From the NCBI GenBank assembly GCA_003586115.2, contig QVOM02000119.1, positions 43,278,521-43,342,520 on the forward strand: DNA of 64,000 nucleotides, given 5' to 3'. The notes below the pieces were generated by a model. The model searched no databases, was not told where the DNA came from, and was given only the letters and a program-made list of their open reading frames with translations. Position 1 is the stretch's first letter. Every line of letters begins with the position of its first letter. Shown here piece after piece: positions 23,928-35,057 of this stretch. This stretch comes from Salvator merianae. Lineage: Eukaryota > Chordata > Lepidosauria > Squamata > Teiidae. The position numbers and the translations under genes are program-made.

Positions 23928-25138
23928 TCAGTCGTTCAGTGGTGTCTGACTCTTCATGACTTCAAGGACCACAAGAGCCTGGGCTCTTCTGTCCTCTACT
24001 GTCTCCTGAAGTCTGCCCAAGTTCATGTTTATTATCTTCATGACATTATCTATCCATCTTATCCTCTGCCCCCCCCTTCTCCTTTTGCTTTCAATTTTCC
24101 CCAGTATCAGGACCTTTTTAAAATGAGTTCTGTCTTCTCATTATGTTGCCAAAGAATTTGAGTTTTAAGTGTGGTATTTCAATGATCAGTCAAGGTATTG
24201 ACTGATTTGATATCCTTGCAGTCCAAAGGACTCTCAAAAGTATTTTCCAGCACCACAAAAAGAAAGCATCAGTTCTTTGGTGGTCAGCCTTTTGTTATGG
24301 CTCAGCTCTTACCTCCATACATTACTACTGGGAAAACCATAGTTCTGACTATATGGACTTTTGTTGGCAAAGTGATGTCTCCATTTTTTAGTATGCTGTC
24401 CAGATTTGCTATAGCTTCTCTTCCAAGGAGCAAGTGGCTTTTAATTTCTTTGAGCCCAAGAAAATAAAATCTGATATTGTTTCTTCCCCCTCTATTTCCC
24501 AGGAAATGATGGGACCAGATTCCATGATCTTATTTTTTTTTTAATCTGGAGCTTCAAGACTGCTTTTACACTTTCCTCTCACTCTCATCAAGAGGCTCCT
24601 TAGTTCTTCTTCACTTGCCCTCATCAGAGTTGTATCTACCATGTATCTGATGTTGATATTTCACCTGGCCATCTTAATTATGGCTTTGATTTTTCTGGCC
24701 TAGCAGTTCACTCTGCATATAAGTTAAATAAATATGGTGACAATCTGCAGCCTTGTCGTACTCCTTTCCCAATCTTGAACCAAGCAGTTGTCCATGTTCA
24801 TTTCTAACTGTTGCTTCTTAATCCACATACTGATTCCTGAGGGGACTGGTAAGATGATCTGGTATTGTCATCTCTTTGAGAACTTGCCACAGTTTGTTGT
24901 TATTCACACAGTCAAAGGATTTAGTGTAGTCAATGAAGCAGAAGTAGATGTTTTTCTAGAATTCTCTTGCTTTATCCATAATCCAGCAGTTTGTTCCCTA
25001 GTTCCTCTGCCTCTTTGAAAACCAGTTTGCACTTCTGGTAGTTCTTAATTAGTGTATTGCTGAAGCCTAGCTTGCAGGATCTTGGGCATATACTTGCTAG
25101 TGTGTGAAATGAACACAATTGTTTGGTAGGTCCAGCAT
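23928..25138 (-). pseudogene. BovB (RTE clade) LINE, decayed 3' half
   Basis: The + strand carries the complement of a BovB element. Its 3' terminus lies at the left (CAGTCGTTCAGTGGTGTCTG), which in sense reads as the BovB tail. On the minus strand the reverse transcriptase is readable: FIDYTKSFDCVNNNKLW near 24880-24950 (motif A) is followed by LKEMTIPDHLTSPL. The catalytic box, normally YADD, reads RYMVDTTLMRASEEELRSLL, so the active-site aspartates are damaged. Stops and frameshifts confirm it is dead. BovB is abundant in squamates and ruminants and is the classic case of horizontal LINE transfer. A hAT-like element abuts its upstream end. Confidence 0.93.
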
Positions 25139-25352
25139 TAGAGATGTGCAAAACAGCATTTCAAAATTCTGTTCAAAACATTTGAGATAGCACTGCCTCT
25201 CCATGTGTTACTCAGGTTTGCTCCTCGGCTGCCCCTCCTGGCCTTGTCAGAGATGGGGAAGTTGGTGATGCCCATTGCCATGTTATGTCGTGTTTTTAGA
25301 AGCAGAATAGCCCCATATAGAGGGTGAGAAGATGACATTTTGCACATCCCTA
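25139..25352. mobile_element. hAT-like MITE, 214 bp
   Basis: Ends TAGAGATGTGCAAAA and TTTTGCACATCCCTA belong to the TAGGGATGTGC terminal family also at 34.2, 43.5 and 50.4 kb. Flanks TCCAGCAT and TTCTGCAT agree at six of eight positions, a decayed 8-bp duplication. It sits exactly where the BovB match stops. Confidence 0.75.
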
Positions 25353-25404
25353 TTCTGCATACTTGGAGTAAAAGGGCACGGTCTTCCACAGGAAAAAGTC
25401 TTGT

Positions 25405-25500
25405 TATAGTAAGGGGGTCTAGTAGCACCTGAGAGACTAACAAAGAAAAAGAAGTTGGGACCATGAACTTTCACAGACTAAGCCTACTTCATCAGATGCC
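25405..25500. repeat. Short interspersed repeat (GTCTAGTAGCACCT type)
   Basis: The order GTCTAGTAGCACCTGAGAGA, CTAACAAAG, GAACTTTCACAGAC and CTTCATCAGATGC is a repeat that I recall as frequent in reptile genomes. No class can be assigned from this fragment. Confidence 0.45.
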
Positions 25501-25927
25501 GAAGTCTTATGATTTTTCTAGCAAACCTTTCGGAATCTCTAATCTTTACAATGCAAACACTGAATGTAGGGATCTATAGGCCACAACCCACAGCCTATGA
25601 TAACTGTGGGCAGTCTGTTCCATTGGGTTCAGTAGGAATGAAGGGATGCTTTACAAATGTTTTGGGATGTTGTTCATGTATAAGCCGCATTATATCAGGT
25701 TGTACAAAATAGCCAGATTTGGGATAGGTTTTTTTTTTTTTTCTTTCAACTAGAAGGAACCATTTCAGGGCCGTGGGAACAAGACAGGTTGGAAGCAACA
25801 TTTTCAGCTGAAAAGGAGAAGCCACAAGTGCCACGGGGAGGTGGAATCTTCTGAAGGGAAATGTCATCATTACTGGTACTGCCTTTGCTCCCAGGGAGTA
25901 AAAGCTACCCAGGCAGCTGATCTGAGG

Positions 25928-26550
25928 TGTAATGTCCCAGGTGGTGTCCGAGTAAGCAAGCTACGTAGCTCACTTAGCCAAGCTGAAGAGTCCGAAGAGA
26001 AGAGGCAGAAACTTTATCAAACAGTCCTTTGTCAAAGCCGGTAGATCAGTCAGGAATTCAAACAGGCACAGACAGCAGGAATTTCTCAGCAGAATAACAA
26101 GGTTGCTTCCTCAGTTATGCACTGAGCAGCACAGATTTAAATAACGCTGTGAGACACCTGTGAGTTCAAGGGTGGGGCTCTCTGAGCCCTATATGAATGG
26201 GTCTGGCGTCTCTCTCTCTCTCCTTTTCTGCCCAAAAACGCGCATGTGAAGGAGGAGGTGAGTCCACGTCCCGATCACTCCCAGCTGCAGCATTCTCAGC
26301 TGCGTCTGCCGACACAGCCGCCTCGTTCACCCCCTTATCTTCTCCTTCACTAGCTTCGGACTCTGGAGGAGGGTCATCCTCCCCTTCGCTTGATTCAGGC
26401 TCTGGGGGAGATATTCCCTGCAGCCGGCTTGACCGACGAGGCATCACATGAGGGGAGGAAAGGCCAGCATGAGGTTGAGAATTCCTTGTGCACAAAATGG
26501 TCGCTCTGTACACTTTTGGGGCCCATGGTATTTTGAAGTTCCTCATAAAA
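25928..26550 (-). mobile_element. Probable retroelement 3' end with acidic tail ORF and LTR-like segment
   Basis: On the minus strand an open frame of 126 codons (26546-26166) contains MPRRSSRLQGISPPEPESSE and further alternating Ser/Glu/Asp/Pro blocks, then stops. RRSSRL-type motifs occur at the C-termini of Ty3/Gypsy polyproteins. After the stop, a segment with TATTTAAAT and a possible TTGATAAAG signal runs to ...CATTACA, which on the + strand starts TGTAATGTCCC at 25928. That would make a 239-bp LTR with TG...CA ends. No second LTR, primer site or integrase was found. The CpG-rich character sets it apart from its neighbours. A lone CpG-rich gene fragment is the alternative. Confidence 0.35.
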
Positions 26551-27084
26551 AAGGATGTCTTCAGGTTTCCCTAAACAAGCTTCGAAAAGGCTAATTATTT
26601 TCATTATTTTCAATATTCGGGGGCCTTCTTGTTCATGTGTCCTTTAGACTGAAGTTACATAGGGAATATTGATTATCTGCTTGCAATTCTGGAACATTGC
26701 CCCCCCCCTTCCTTCCTTCCCTCCCTGCCCCCCCCCAGGAAAGGAAGAAACTATTTCTAGTTCTGAAAAAGTTGAACTGCCTATAGAGATCATTTTGAGT
26801 ACTTATTAAAATGGAGTTGCAAGACACTTTGAAGCTTTTCCTCACTATCTTTACTAACAGGCTGATGTGATCCTTGATTAAAGGAAAGCACAGCTAATTT
26901 GGAAATGATAACTGTGACTTCAGACAGCATATAGATGATCTGTGGCATGTAATGTTCTTTTATAACCTGTAAAAAACTATGATTACACTTGCTATTTAAT
27001 AAAGAATAAGGCATCTTAATTCAAGAGGACTTTCTCTAGTACCAGGTAGGAATCTTGAGGATCAAATTCTAAGAAAGACACCAG

Positions 27085-27540
27085 CTCAAGTCAAACTTAC
27101 CTCTTAGTGAGTGCCAGACCACTTCCTGGGTAAATGTGTCTGCACCGGGGAGCTGTGGCAATTCTCCAGCAGTTGCCACAGGCTGCCCCAGGGCTGTCCA
27201 GGAATGGACTGCTAAAAAGCAATCTACAGCTTGACTAGATCGTTTCCTGGCAGCAGCATCCACACTCTCTTCTGGGTGCAGCGCAGTGGGTGGGTGTGGT
27301 GGCACGACTGTGTCTGTGTAGTTGCATACAGTGTCCAAATCGTTATGCAATGGCTAGGTGCATGCTGGAAGTTGCCATGGATGTTGCCATGGTGATCTGA
27401 TCTGCCCTGCCCTGCCCTGGCCATCTGCACTTCGATGCTTAAAGGGACTGGTATGGTATTACTGGCCATCCGTACCTGATCCTTACTGGCCTAGTATGGT
27501 ATTACTATACCATACCAGGCTGGCAAGTGTGAACAGTCCC
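27085..27540 (+). mobile_element. MITE family A copy, about 456 bp
   Basis: It shares the order CTTAGTGAGTGCC, AGCTTGACTAGATCG, CACACTCTCTTCTGGGTGCA, GTTGCCATGG and GGTATGGTATTACT with the element at 21090-21503. The right end is CTGGCAAGTGTGAACAGTCC. The left terminus is eroded. Confidence 0.7.
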
Positions 27541-27574
27541 CAAGCCATCTAGTATCAATGCTAGAGGAGACGTT

Positions 27575-28025
27575 TCCTAACTCAATTGTCTTACAGTCAG
27601 ACTGCTGAAGATAGGTGGGTATCCAGGGTTCATCAGCCAGACCTTTGGCAGATTTGTAGGCACAGGAGAATGGCGGCGATGGAGCTTAGATAAATCCAAG
27701 AGTATTCCCCTGACTATGCACTTATCTCTTTCAGAAGACTGTAACCCTACAAGAACAGGATGTCTTTTCACTTCATGGATCTGAGAATCCATGACATACA
27801 GTACCTCAGCCTTATTTGAGTTCAGCTTCAGTTTATTGTTTCATAGTCAGCACATTAACTGCTTCCAGGCAAAGCCAAGAATGTGAGATGCTTCTCCCAA
27901 TTTTGATGGAATGCAGAAATAGAGCTGAATGTCAGCAGCATACTGATAGCTATTCACTCCAAATCTCTTGATAACCACTTCCGATGGCTTCATGTAGATG
28001 TTAAAGTAGAGGTAGCGTTGATCTT
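27575..28025 (-). pseudogene. L2-like LINE reverse transcriptase fragment
   Basis: On the minus strand the frame 28035-27847 reads FNIYMKPSEVVIKRFGVNS, then YQYAADIQLYFCIPSKLGEA. This is the L2-clade pattern IYMKPLGxxxxxxGVxxxxYADDTQLY with the second catalytic Asp pair changed to AAD. The downstream frame (27792-27577) holds the NKLKLNPDKTEVL-like region, degraded. The copy is truncated at both ends. Confidence 0.75.
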
Positions 28026-28484
28026 TATTTTCCAAACACTTTTTTGGTCATTGGATTGAATAATTATTTATATACATATAAATATACATTTCAATATAGC
28101 TTGAAGTGGTAAACATTGAAAACAATAATCATTGAAAAGAAAGGTAAAGACAATTAAAATTAATTTTAAAAATATTAAAAATTGAGTCACAATATATCTT
28201 CAAATGTTCATAGTTCTATGTATCCCAATTTTTCCAGCTTCCTAGTTTTTAACAGAATAGAGAATGTTGCTTCCAGGTTGATCACTGACCAATGAAGTTT
28301 GTTTTTACAAGATCTCCATAAGATTTCAGCGCAATGACCTGAAGGAAGATTCACTTTCACTTTTGTTTTGCATGATATAACCTTGTGCTTCAGCATGTGT
28401 CTCCATTATGCAGCAAAGCTATCATAAGGGCAGTTTCCATAACTCCCAAAGAAAACTAGTTGCCCTGAGGGTCTTATTAAGGTA

Positions 28485-28981
28485 CAGTCATACCTTGGTA
28501 TTTGTCGTTAATTGGTTCTGGGGGGCACGATGAGTACCAAAAACGATGAGTACCAAACAAATTTTTCCCATAAGGAATAATATAAATAAATTGAGTGCAT
28601 TCCCAAACCAAAGACAATGCACTTTTTTAAGGCAATATGTAAAAAGATAGGGTTGTATATCATTACTTTACATGAGAAATAAACCTAAAAATTAATAATT
28701 ACCTGTCCAGTACTTAGATTAAATACACAAAATGACCCCAGAAGCCATAATAAGAGCACAAGGGGATGTGCACAGGGCAAGAGCTACTGCATGACTAACA
28801 CGTGACCCTTCGTTTTGGCTAGAAAGGGTAGCAAGTCACGAGGCAACCTGCACTGACAAGTTCTAGCTTGCGTGTTGAGTACCAAACAAATGATAAGTAC
28901 TGAGACAAAATTTTCACGTCAAAATTCATTGAGTACCAAATTCCATGAGTTTCAAGGTAGTTGAGTACCAAGGTACCACTG
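28485..28981. mobile_element. Tc1/mariner superfamily MITE (pogo/Tigger-like), TA target
   Basis: Left CAGTCATACCTTGGTA and right TACCAAGGTACCACTG are inverted ends, each bordered by TA (28483-28484, 28982-28983). The word GAGTACCAAA recurs several times inside, mostly near the ends. The terminal sequence resembles pogo/Tigger-type elements of vertebrates. There is no transposase frame. Confidence 0.8.
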
Positions 28982-28989
28982 TACTAGGA

Positions 28990-29334
28990 ATCTGTGAAAC
29001 AAGTTTGCTGCCATTATCCTTTACTTCATAAGTGGGGTTGCATTCCGTTGGTGGCCATTTCCATTATCCTCTTCTCTGAGGTGCTGGCCACATTTCATGC
29101 AGAGATGAGTACCCTACACCTTTTGCATGGGTCTCCCCTGCTCTTGAGGAGGCTTTGAATTCTGCAGCAAGCTCAGGAGTTGTCAGGTAAGGTACTTGAT
29201 TGTCCTGGGCTTCTCTGAGCCTCTTATGAGCCTCTTACGAACTGCAGTTCAAGCACATTCCTATAAGGTTCCGTTACTGTGTAATGGGGACAAAGCCTCA
29301 GATAGTTTTTGTTACTGGAACTTTGAACACTAAA

Positions 29335-29379
<45 letters not shown>

Positions 29380-30363
29380 GAAGAAAGAAAATGTAGAGGG
29401 CTCTTGCTGCAGGCTAGTTTAAGTTAGTAGTAAATGAACTCTTAAGCAACAAAGATCCCACTTTCATGTCAGTTTGCAGTAATAAATGAGTTTTGAGAAA
29501 TATAGAAATTTTAATTATAAGATTCTTTAGCATTCTTTTTGAACTTCCATGCAGACTTCAGCTGTCAAATAAATTATTCTGTCCACCAAATGTATGAAGG
29601 TAATATTAATGATGCCTTTTTGCTTTTTAAGGTGGAGAAATGATGCAGATAGTGTGGTAGGAACATTCATTTTCAGTAGCTTGACTTTATTATTGGTAAC
29701 CTTTCTTTTCCTTTTCGTTTACAATGATAAAAGCATCTGATAAACTGACCTGAGACCTGACGGCAAGCAAGCAAACAAGCTTAAAGATCACAAATGTATT
29801 TTCCAGAGGAAGTCTGTATTAGTGGATTTTGCGTCATGAATTTTGATTCATTAATTTTGGATCAGATTCAGACGTTGGAGAACTTTACAGATTTTGAACA
29901 TTTTCGGAGCTTAGCTATCTCACGAAGTCAGCCACACCAAGGGAAATGTGATTTTTTTATCTCTTTACTTTAAAAGCTATTTTCTTTTTTGGCTGGTTGG
30001 TTTCATTCTGTGATAGATATTTCTGGGTACAGGTACACAGTTTTTTGAGAAATCAAATTTCCCCTTTCCAGTACTGTGCACAAAAAGCCTTGGGAGAAAG
30101 CAAGTAAGTTAGCAACTGCAATTTCACTGATACATTACAAGACTGTCTAAATAGTCATTTTACATTGATGGACGGTGTTATTGGGATATCCTGAAATTTA
30201 GCTTGCTTTGTCAGGTAAATAGGTTCTGTGTAGATTCACATTAGTGGCATCTTTTAGTATCTGTAGCCTCTGAGCTTAATAATCCTATGGGAATGATCTC
30301 AAATTTATGGAAGTATAGAGGTGCAACTTGAGTGAAGCAAGAAAGCATGCACTCTGCATGATT
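28990..30363. other. Intron sequence, mostly unassigned
   Basis: Apart from the AT run, no element with clear ends was found. The part 29040-29260 (GTGGCCATTTCC, TGTCAGGTAAGGTACTTGAT, GTCCTGGGCTTC) faintly resembles the interior of the hAT element at 43.5-43.8 kb and may be an old relative. Confidence 0.4.
29339..29376. repeat. (AT)n microsatellite
   Basis: An uninterrupted AT dinucleotide run of about 38 bases. Confidence 0.97.
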
Positions 30364-30368
30364 CTCAG

Positions 30369-30822
30369 GGCCTTTTCACACTGATCAGGGTCAAATGGTA
30401 TAATTATACCATTCTACACTGGTCAAGACCCAGCAGTGCAGTGGTCATTCACACTGCGTGTGCTGGAATGTCCCTGTACTGGACCTCCTGCACTTGCAGT
30501 GTGAATGCACATGTTTGCCATGACAGTGACTGCATGAAGGTCCAACCATTGCCATAGCAAGCAGGATGTGACACTGACTCCGCAGCCACAACCGTGCCGT
30601 GCCACAGCCTCGCAGTGTTCGCACCGGGAAACAGGTGTGAACGATGCTGACAAGGAACAGTTCAGCTGCTCCTGCTCAAGCTGTGGAAAATGTTTTAACT
30701 GACCACAGTTAGTGTTCACAAGCATCTGCAGATGCTCCCAGATGCTGCAGATGCTGTGGAGTGCACATGCACTTTGCTAATGAGAATGCAGACACTCACT
30801 AGCAACTAAGTGCAAACAGGCC
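30369..30822 (-). mobile_element. MITE family A copy with CTCAG flanks, 454 bp
   Basis: Ends GGCCTTTTCACAC and GTGCAAACAGGCC are inverted. CTCAG lies at both sides (30364-30368, 30823-30827), readable as a TCA duplication plus terminal G/C. Near one end is the palindrome AATGGTATAATTATACCATT. In reverse orientation the interior matches the copies at 21.1, 27.1 and 33.8 kb. Confidence 0.8.
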
Positions 30823-31423
30823 CTCAGTGCGATAAGTCTTTAAGCTGATCCAAATAAGCACTTACAGATCCTGTTCAAACTACTTTAAATGGGTCATTTG
30901 GGGTGACATATGGGAAGGACTGATCTATGCCCTTTTGTTTTTAACTGCTCATCCAACAATGTGGATGTATAGAGATGTGCATTCTCTACTCTCTTTTTCA
31001 ATTCTTCCATATCCAATGTGCTGCAGTAAAGAGTTATTCCTTTGCCACCCCCTATCCCTTACTGGGTAAAATGTCTGGATGGCTATAGTATGCATCTTCC
31101 TGTGCAGCAAAAGAAAAGGTGTGGGAAGGAGAGAGGAATGCTTGCCATGAAACCCATCTCATAATGAAACTTTCTGGCTTTCCTAATTTATGAATTGGGA
31201 GAGCTACAAGAAGGTACCATCTCTAACATACCTTTCTTGCTGTTTGATATTTTAATTTATTTCATTTCCTACTTGTTTGCAAAATGTGCTTGGGTTTGAT
31301 CTCCTGATTTTCCCTTGCTGGGTTAAATTGTGGCTTCTAATAAATTCATCTCCATCTTGCATCACAAATGCTGTTCTTTCCCCCCACAAGTAATAAAGTA
31401 CAAAATCCCAATCCTTCTATGTT

Positions 31424-31620
31424 GTTGTTTTGGGTACAATTGAGTTGTGGCTGACTTCTGGTTGACCTCCACAGCATTTTCTTGGCAGAGATACAGAAGT
31501 GGTTTGCTATTGCTTACTTCCAGGGAGAGGCTGGGGATCAAACTGGCAACCCTCGGCTTTCTGGGCTTCTTGCATTACCACAGAGCATAGCCCCACTTGA
31601 GCTATAGCCCCTCCTATACC
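31424..31620 (-). mobile_element. tRNA-derived SINE, Sauria-SINE type
   Basis: Read on the minus strand it starts GGGGCTATAGCTCAAGTGGG, a tRNA A-box, followed by GGGTTGCCAGTTTGATCCC, a B-box. After a spacer it ends GGTCAACCAGAAGTCAGCC, ACAACTCAATTG and AAAACAACAAC. The tail resembles the BovB 3' end (AGTCAGACACRACTGAGC). Sauria SINEs of squamates are known to borrow the BovB tail, and a BovB copy is present at 23.9-25.1 kb. Confidence 0.72.
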
Positions 31621-31624
31621 TCTG

Positions 31625-33590
31625 TATAAAACCAGAGGCTTGCTGTACTTTGGGGATGGTGGGAGCGGCAGAACTGAGACCTTCTTGCTTGAAGCCTCTT
31701 TCTGTGTGTATGCTTGCGAAAACTGTGACTAGGAAATTATTTTTGTTTCTGTGTCTTTATTTGAAACTTCTCTGGGGAGAAAAAAGATGAAGTCGGTGCT
31801 TTGGCCATTGACAAGGATTCGTAGGAATTTTGTATTTTCAAACTGGGAGAAAATGTACACATTTGCCAGTGGACATGCAGCCTTATGATGATCCTGGCAA
31901 ACAGGAGGAGGAGGAGGGCAGGCGCAGACCCATGGCCTTAAACAATAAAAGAAAGAAGAACGGCAAAGCTAGGAGCCTGCCAATGGGTGTGCCAAGAAAG
32001 GGAAAGAAATGAGTGAGGCTATGAAGATGTGCATCTGTGCAGATCTCCAAAGAGATGGGAGGAAAATAATAGGAATGCGTACTAGAAATGTGATTTAATT
32101 AAAATGAATTGCTGCCTTCAGCAGTGTCTACTGTAAGTGAATTTGCTATGTGTCGCTCTAAAGCTGACTCAGGAAGCTGCCAGATATGTTAAAAATGCTG
32201 GCAGGTTGTCAACATCGGGGCAAGACCAAGCAGACAGCCCCGATGCCTTCTTGGGGCTCTGCTGGTCCATTGTCCTTAGAATTCACATTAAGGATGCTGT
32301 GGGGAATCCTGCACTGTCTTTAATGTTCTGGCATGCTGCCAGATGGTTGGGCAACTGGCAAGGCTCCTCCAACATAGCATTGGATTCAGCCTCTGGAAGG
32401 TAGTCACATACGTGAAAAAAACCCAAAATCAATGGGGTGGGTGCAGTGAGGCTCCTAGAAGTTAAATCCGATGCTTTGTTGGAGAAGCCCATGGCAAGGC
32501 TGGTGTCTCATGTTGCCAGTACTTCCCCAGGTTGTCTGGAGATAGAATCAGGGCACACTGTTAACAGCCAATCTGACACTGCAGTGCTTGATGCAATAAC
32601 AACAAAACTTACCTCTTTTTGTAAAGGCACATCCAATGCATTGAAGGGGCTCTGAGTTCAATATGTGATATAGCAGTTTAGCCATTTTTAGGGTCCTCCT
32701 GCTCATTCTTATGCATGGAGTCCTGGGTCTTTCCTCCCCTCCAACAGGTTATGGGATCTCTTGGCAATGCATTATCAACCTTTGATAGACTAATGGAATG
32801 CTTTAGTAATGAGATTGATTTACCTTCTTTTCAAGTGTATACTTCTAATTATAGGAAATTTAAGATTTTTGTATAATTCAGATCTTAATATTACAGTTTA
32901 CACTATTTTGAATTTTATATATAGTGTCATTCTAATACAATATGGTTAATAACTGCGTTTTATACAGGTGGAGTATATCTAAAGCTGAATGATTATTCTT
33001 TCAAGTGGGATAATGCCATCAGTGTCTGCAGGAATCCAACTATTATTCCATAGTTATGTCTCATCTAACTCTCCCTGCTGTGTGCGACACATATCCTACT
33101 GCTAGGTGCTTCAGAGAAAAAGCAAAATGTTTCACAAAATCCTCAAAAGCCTGAAGCACATTTTGCTGCCAGATCCTTTCCCCCTAGAGTTCACACAGCT
33201 CTTTCAATCTGAATCCATAATCAGCATTTATCTTTTCTTTAGCTCTGAGGAGTCGAGTAAGATCTGGATCCAATCTATGCAGCATATTAGCCAATGATTT
33301 CTGGGTCAAAAAATTTGAAGCAAATACGCAGTTTAGAAACTTTTTTTTTTTTTTTTTACAAGGAAAACATTAGGCATACTTAGTGGTCAACAAAAGATCG
33401 GAAAGAACACTAACCCCAGTAAGCACATCATGGACCTGATGCAGCAGAAAAATACACTTCTGAGTCTCAGGAGACTGCCTACTCATATTTCTGCTAGAAG
33501 TATGGCTGCTTTTCAATGTGCTGAAGTCGATCACTTTCTCCGTCCCCAGGCTGTGCCCAGATAGGAGTTAAAGCATATGATTATGTCATG
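31625..33590. other. Intron sequence without recognised elements
   Basis: No terminal repeats or LINE motifs were found. A local hairpin CATCGGGGC...GCCCCGATG lies near 32213-32243. A T-run of about 19 bases lies near 33340. Short open frames here have no recognisable content. Confidence 0.4.
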
Positions 33591-33591
33591 T

Positions 33592-33636
33592 CTATGTTGG
33601 GATTGCCACATGTATCTGTGGCAACCCCAAGATAGC
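33592..33636. repeat. Second copy of the CTATGTTGGG palindrome
   Basis: A hairpin of arms CTATGTTGGGATTGCCACA and TGTGGCAACCCCAAGATAG. It is the reverse-orientation copy of 458-503, with related flanks. Confidence 0.7.
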
Positions 33637-34643
33637 TCTGTGATGTACGGTTGAAATCCCACTATATCCTGTTTTGGTGGCCATTTCCAGCTCGTGAATC
33701 ATGAGGAAAGCAAAACTTGGAAAGTATTGACCAGTTGAGGGCATGAGCTTTTGGGAATCAATTAAGGAGGGAGTGTCAGTGGACTCTTGCTCTGGGACTC
33801 TTAGGGTCTCTTTGCACTTTACACTAGTGAGTGTCAGGGACACTTGCTAGAAAAGCACTTCTACACTTCACGGAGGCCCTCATGACTGAGAGCAGCATAT
33901 CACTGCTCCCTATCATGAATATCTATGGAGCACAAATCAGTGCTCCACAGCTTTACTGGGAGCTGATAGTCAGCTCCTCGTAACATGCATTTGCTCTGGG
34001 AACGCACGGCTGCCCCTGCATGATCCCTTGATTGCACCTGTATGCTGTGCGGCACTGCTGGTTGCCATGGCAGTGGCTTAATGCTTCCTAGCTACTATCA
34101 TGGTGAAGACTGAGCACAGGACACTAGCATTCACACTGTGAATGCTGATATCTTGCTGCTGGTCATGACTATGGCCATGCAGTGCACATGGTGTCCATGC
34201 TGCATGAATTCCATTGTAGAATGTTCACTGGTGAACATTAGGGATGTGCACGAAATTTCGAAGCAACGAAATTTCGTACGAATTTCGTTGCTTCGCAACA
34301 TTCGCATCGAATGCGAAGTGCCCTCCCTATCGCGAAAGCGAATAGCGAAAGTCACGGTGATTTTCGTCAATTTTCGTGACCTTCGCTACTCACCGCGAAC
34401 GGCTATTTTTCGTCCTTTTTCGCTGCGAAAACTGCGAAGCAACGAAGCTCGGTAGCTTCGTAGCCTCAAGTCTCTGCCTCTAGAGGTGGAAATTGTCATG
34501 CATCACATTAGGGAAGACGGTATTTTTTTAACTCTTCACCTGCCTCGCAGCGATCGCACCGCATGAGGATGAGAAACTCAGACGGCTTGGAGTTAATAAA
34601 ACTTCTTTGATGGTGTTATATAGTTCTTCGTTTTGAAACAGAG

Positions 34644-34925
34644 GGCAAGACGTGGTGTCATTTCACTGCTGCTCGGAAGTAGGGAGGGAGGGCAAGACGA
34701 GGCAACATTTCGCTGCTACTCGGAAGTAAGAAGGGAGGGCAAGACGAGGCGTCATTTCGCTGCTACTCGGAAGTAAGAAGGGAGGGCAAGATGAGGCAAC
34801 ATTTCGCTGCTACTCGGAAGTAAGAAGGGAGGGCAAGACGAGGCGTCATTTCGCTGCTACTCGGAAGTAAGAAGGGAGGGCAAGACGAGGCGTCATTTCG
34901 CTGCTGCTCGGAAGTAGGGAGTTAT
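34644..34925. repeat. Tandem array, six units of 47 bp
   Basis: GGCAAGA recurs at 34644, 34691, 34738, 34785, 34832 and 34879, exactly 47 bases apart. Each unit contains CATTTCGCTGCTRCTCGGAA or a one-base variant. The variable core after GAGGC is AACA or GTCA, in the order variant, AACA, GTCA, AACA, GTCA, GTCA. It lies inside the hAT element. Confidence 0.95.
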
Positions 34926-35057
34926 TTCATCCTGCGGCTGCCGCCAGTCTTCTAAATTACGCGCTGAGCTGAAGGCAATTGCTTCGTGCGTCACTGACTA
35001 AGCCTGCCCGCCTCGTAGGCGAGGTAATAATTTCTGTGCCCCAAACGATCGGCACGG

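Noticed and set aside
24198..24467. 89-codon + frame
   Set aside because: It is the antisense of the BovB reverse transcriptase region.
30965..31250. Possible further hAT element starting TAGAGATGTGCATTC
   Set aside because: The left end resembles the family, but no matching right end or 8-bp duplication was found.
32137..32655. Candidate MITE in GC-richer sequence
   Set aside because: Only a local hairpin was visible; no terminal inverted repeats or target duplication.
34644..34925. CRISPR-like array
   Set aside because: Units are contiguous 47-bp tandem repeats without unique spacers, inside a eukaryotic hAT transposon.
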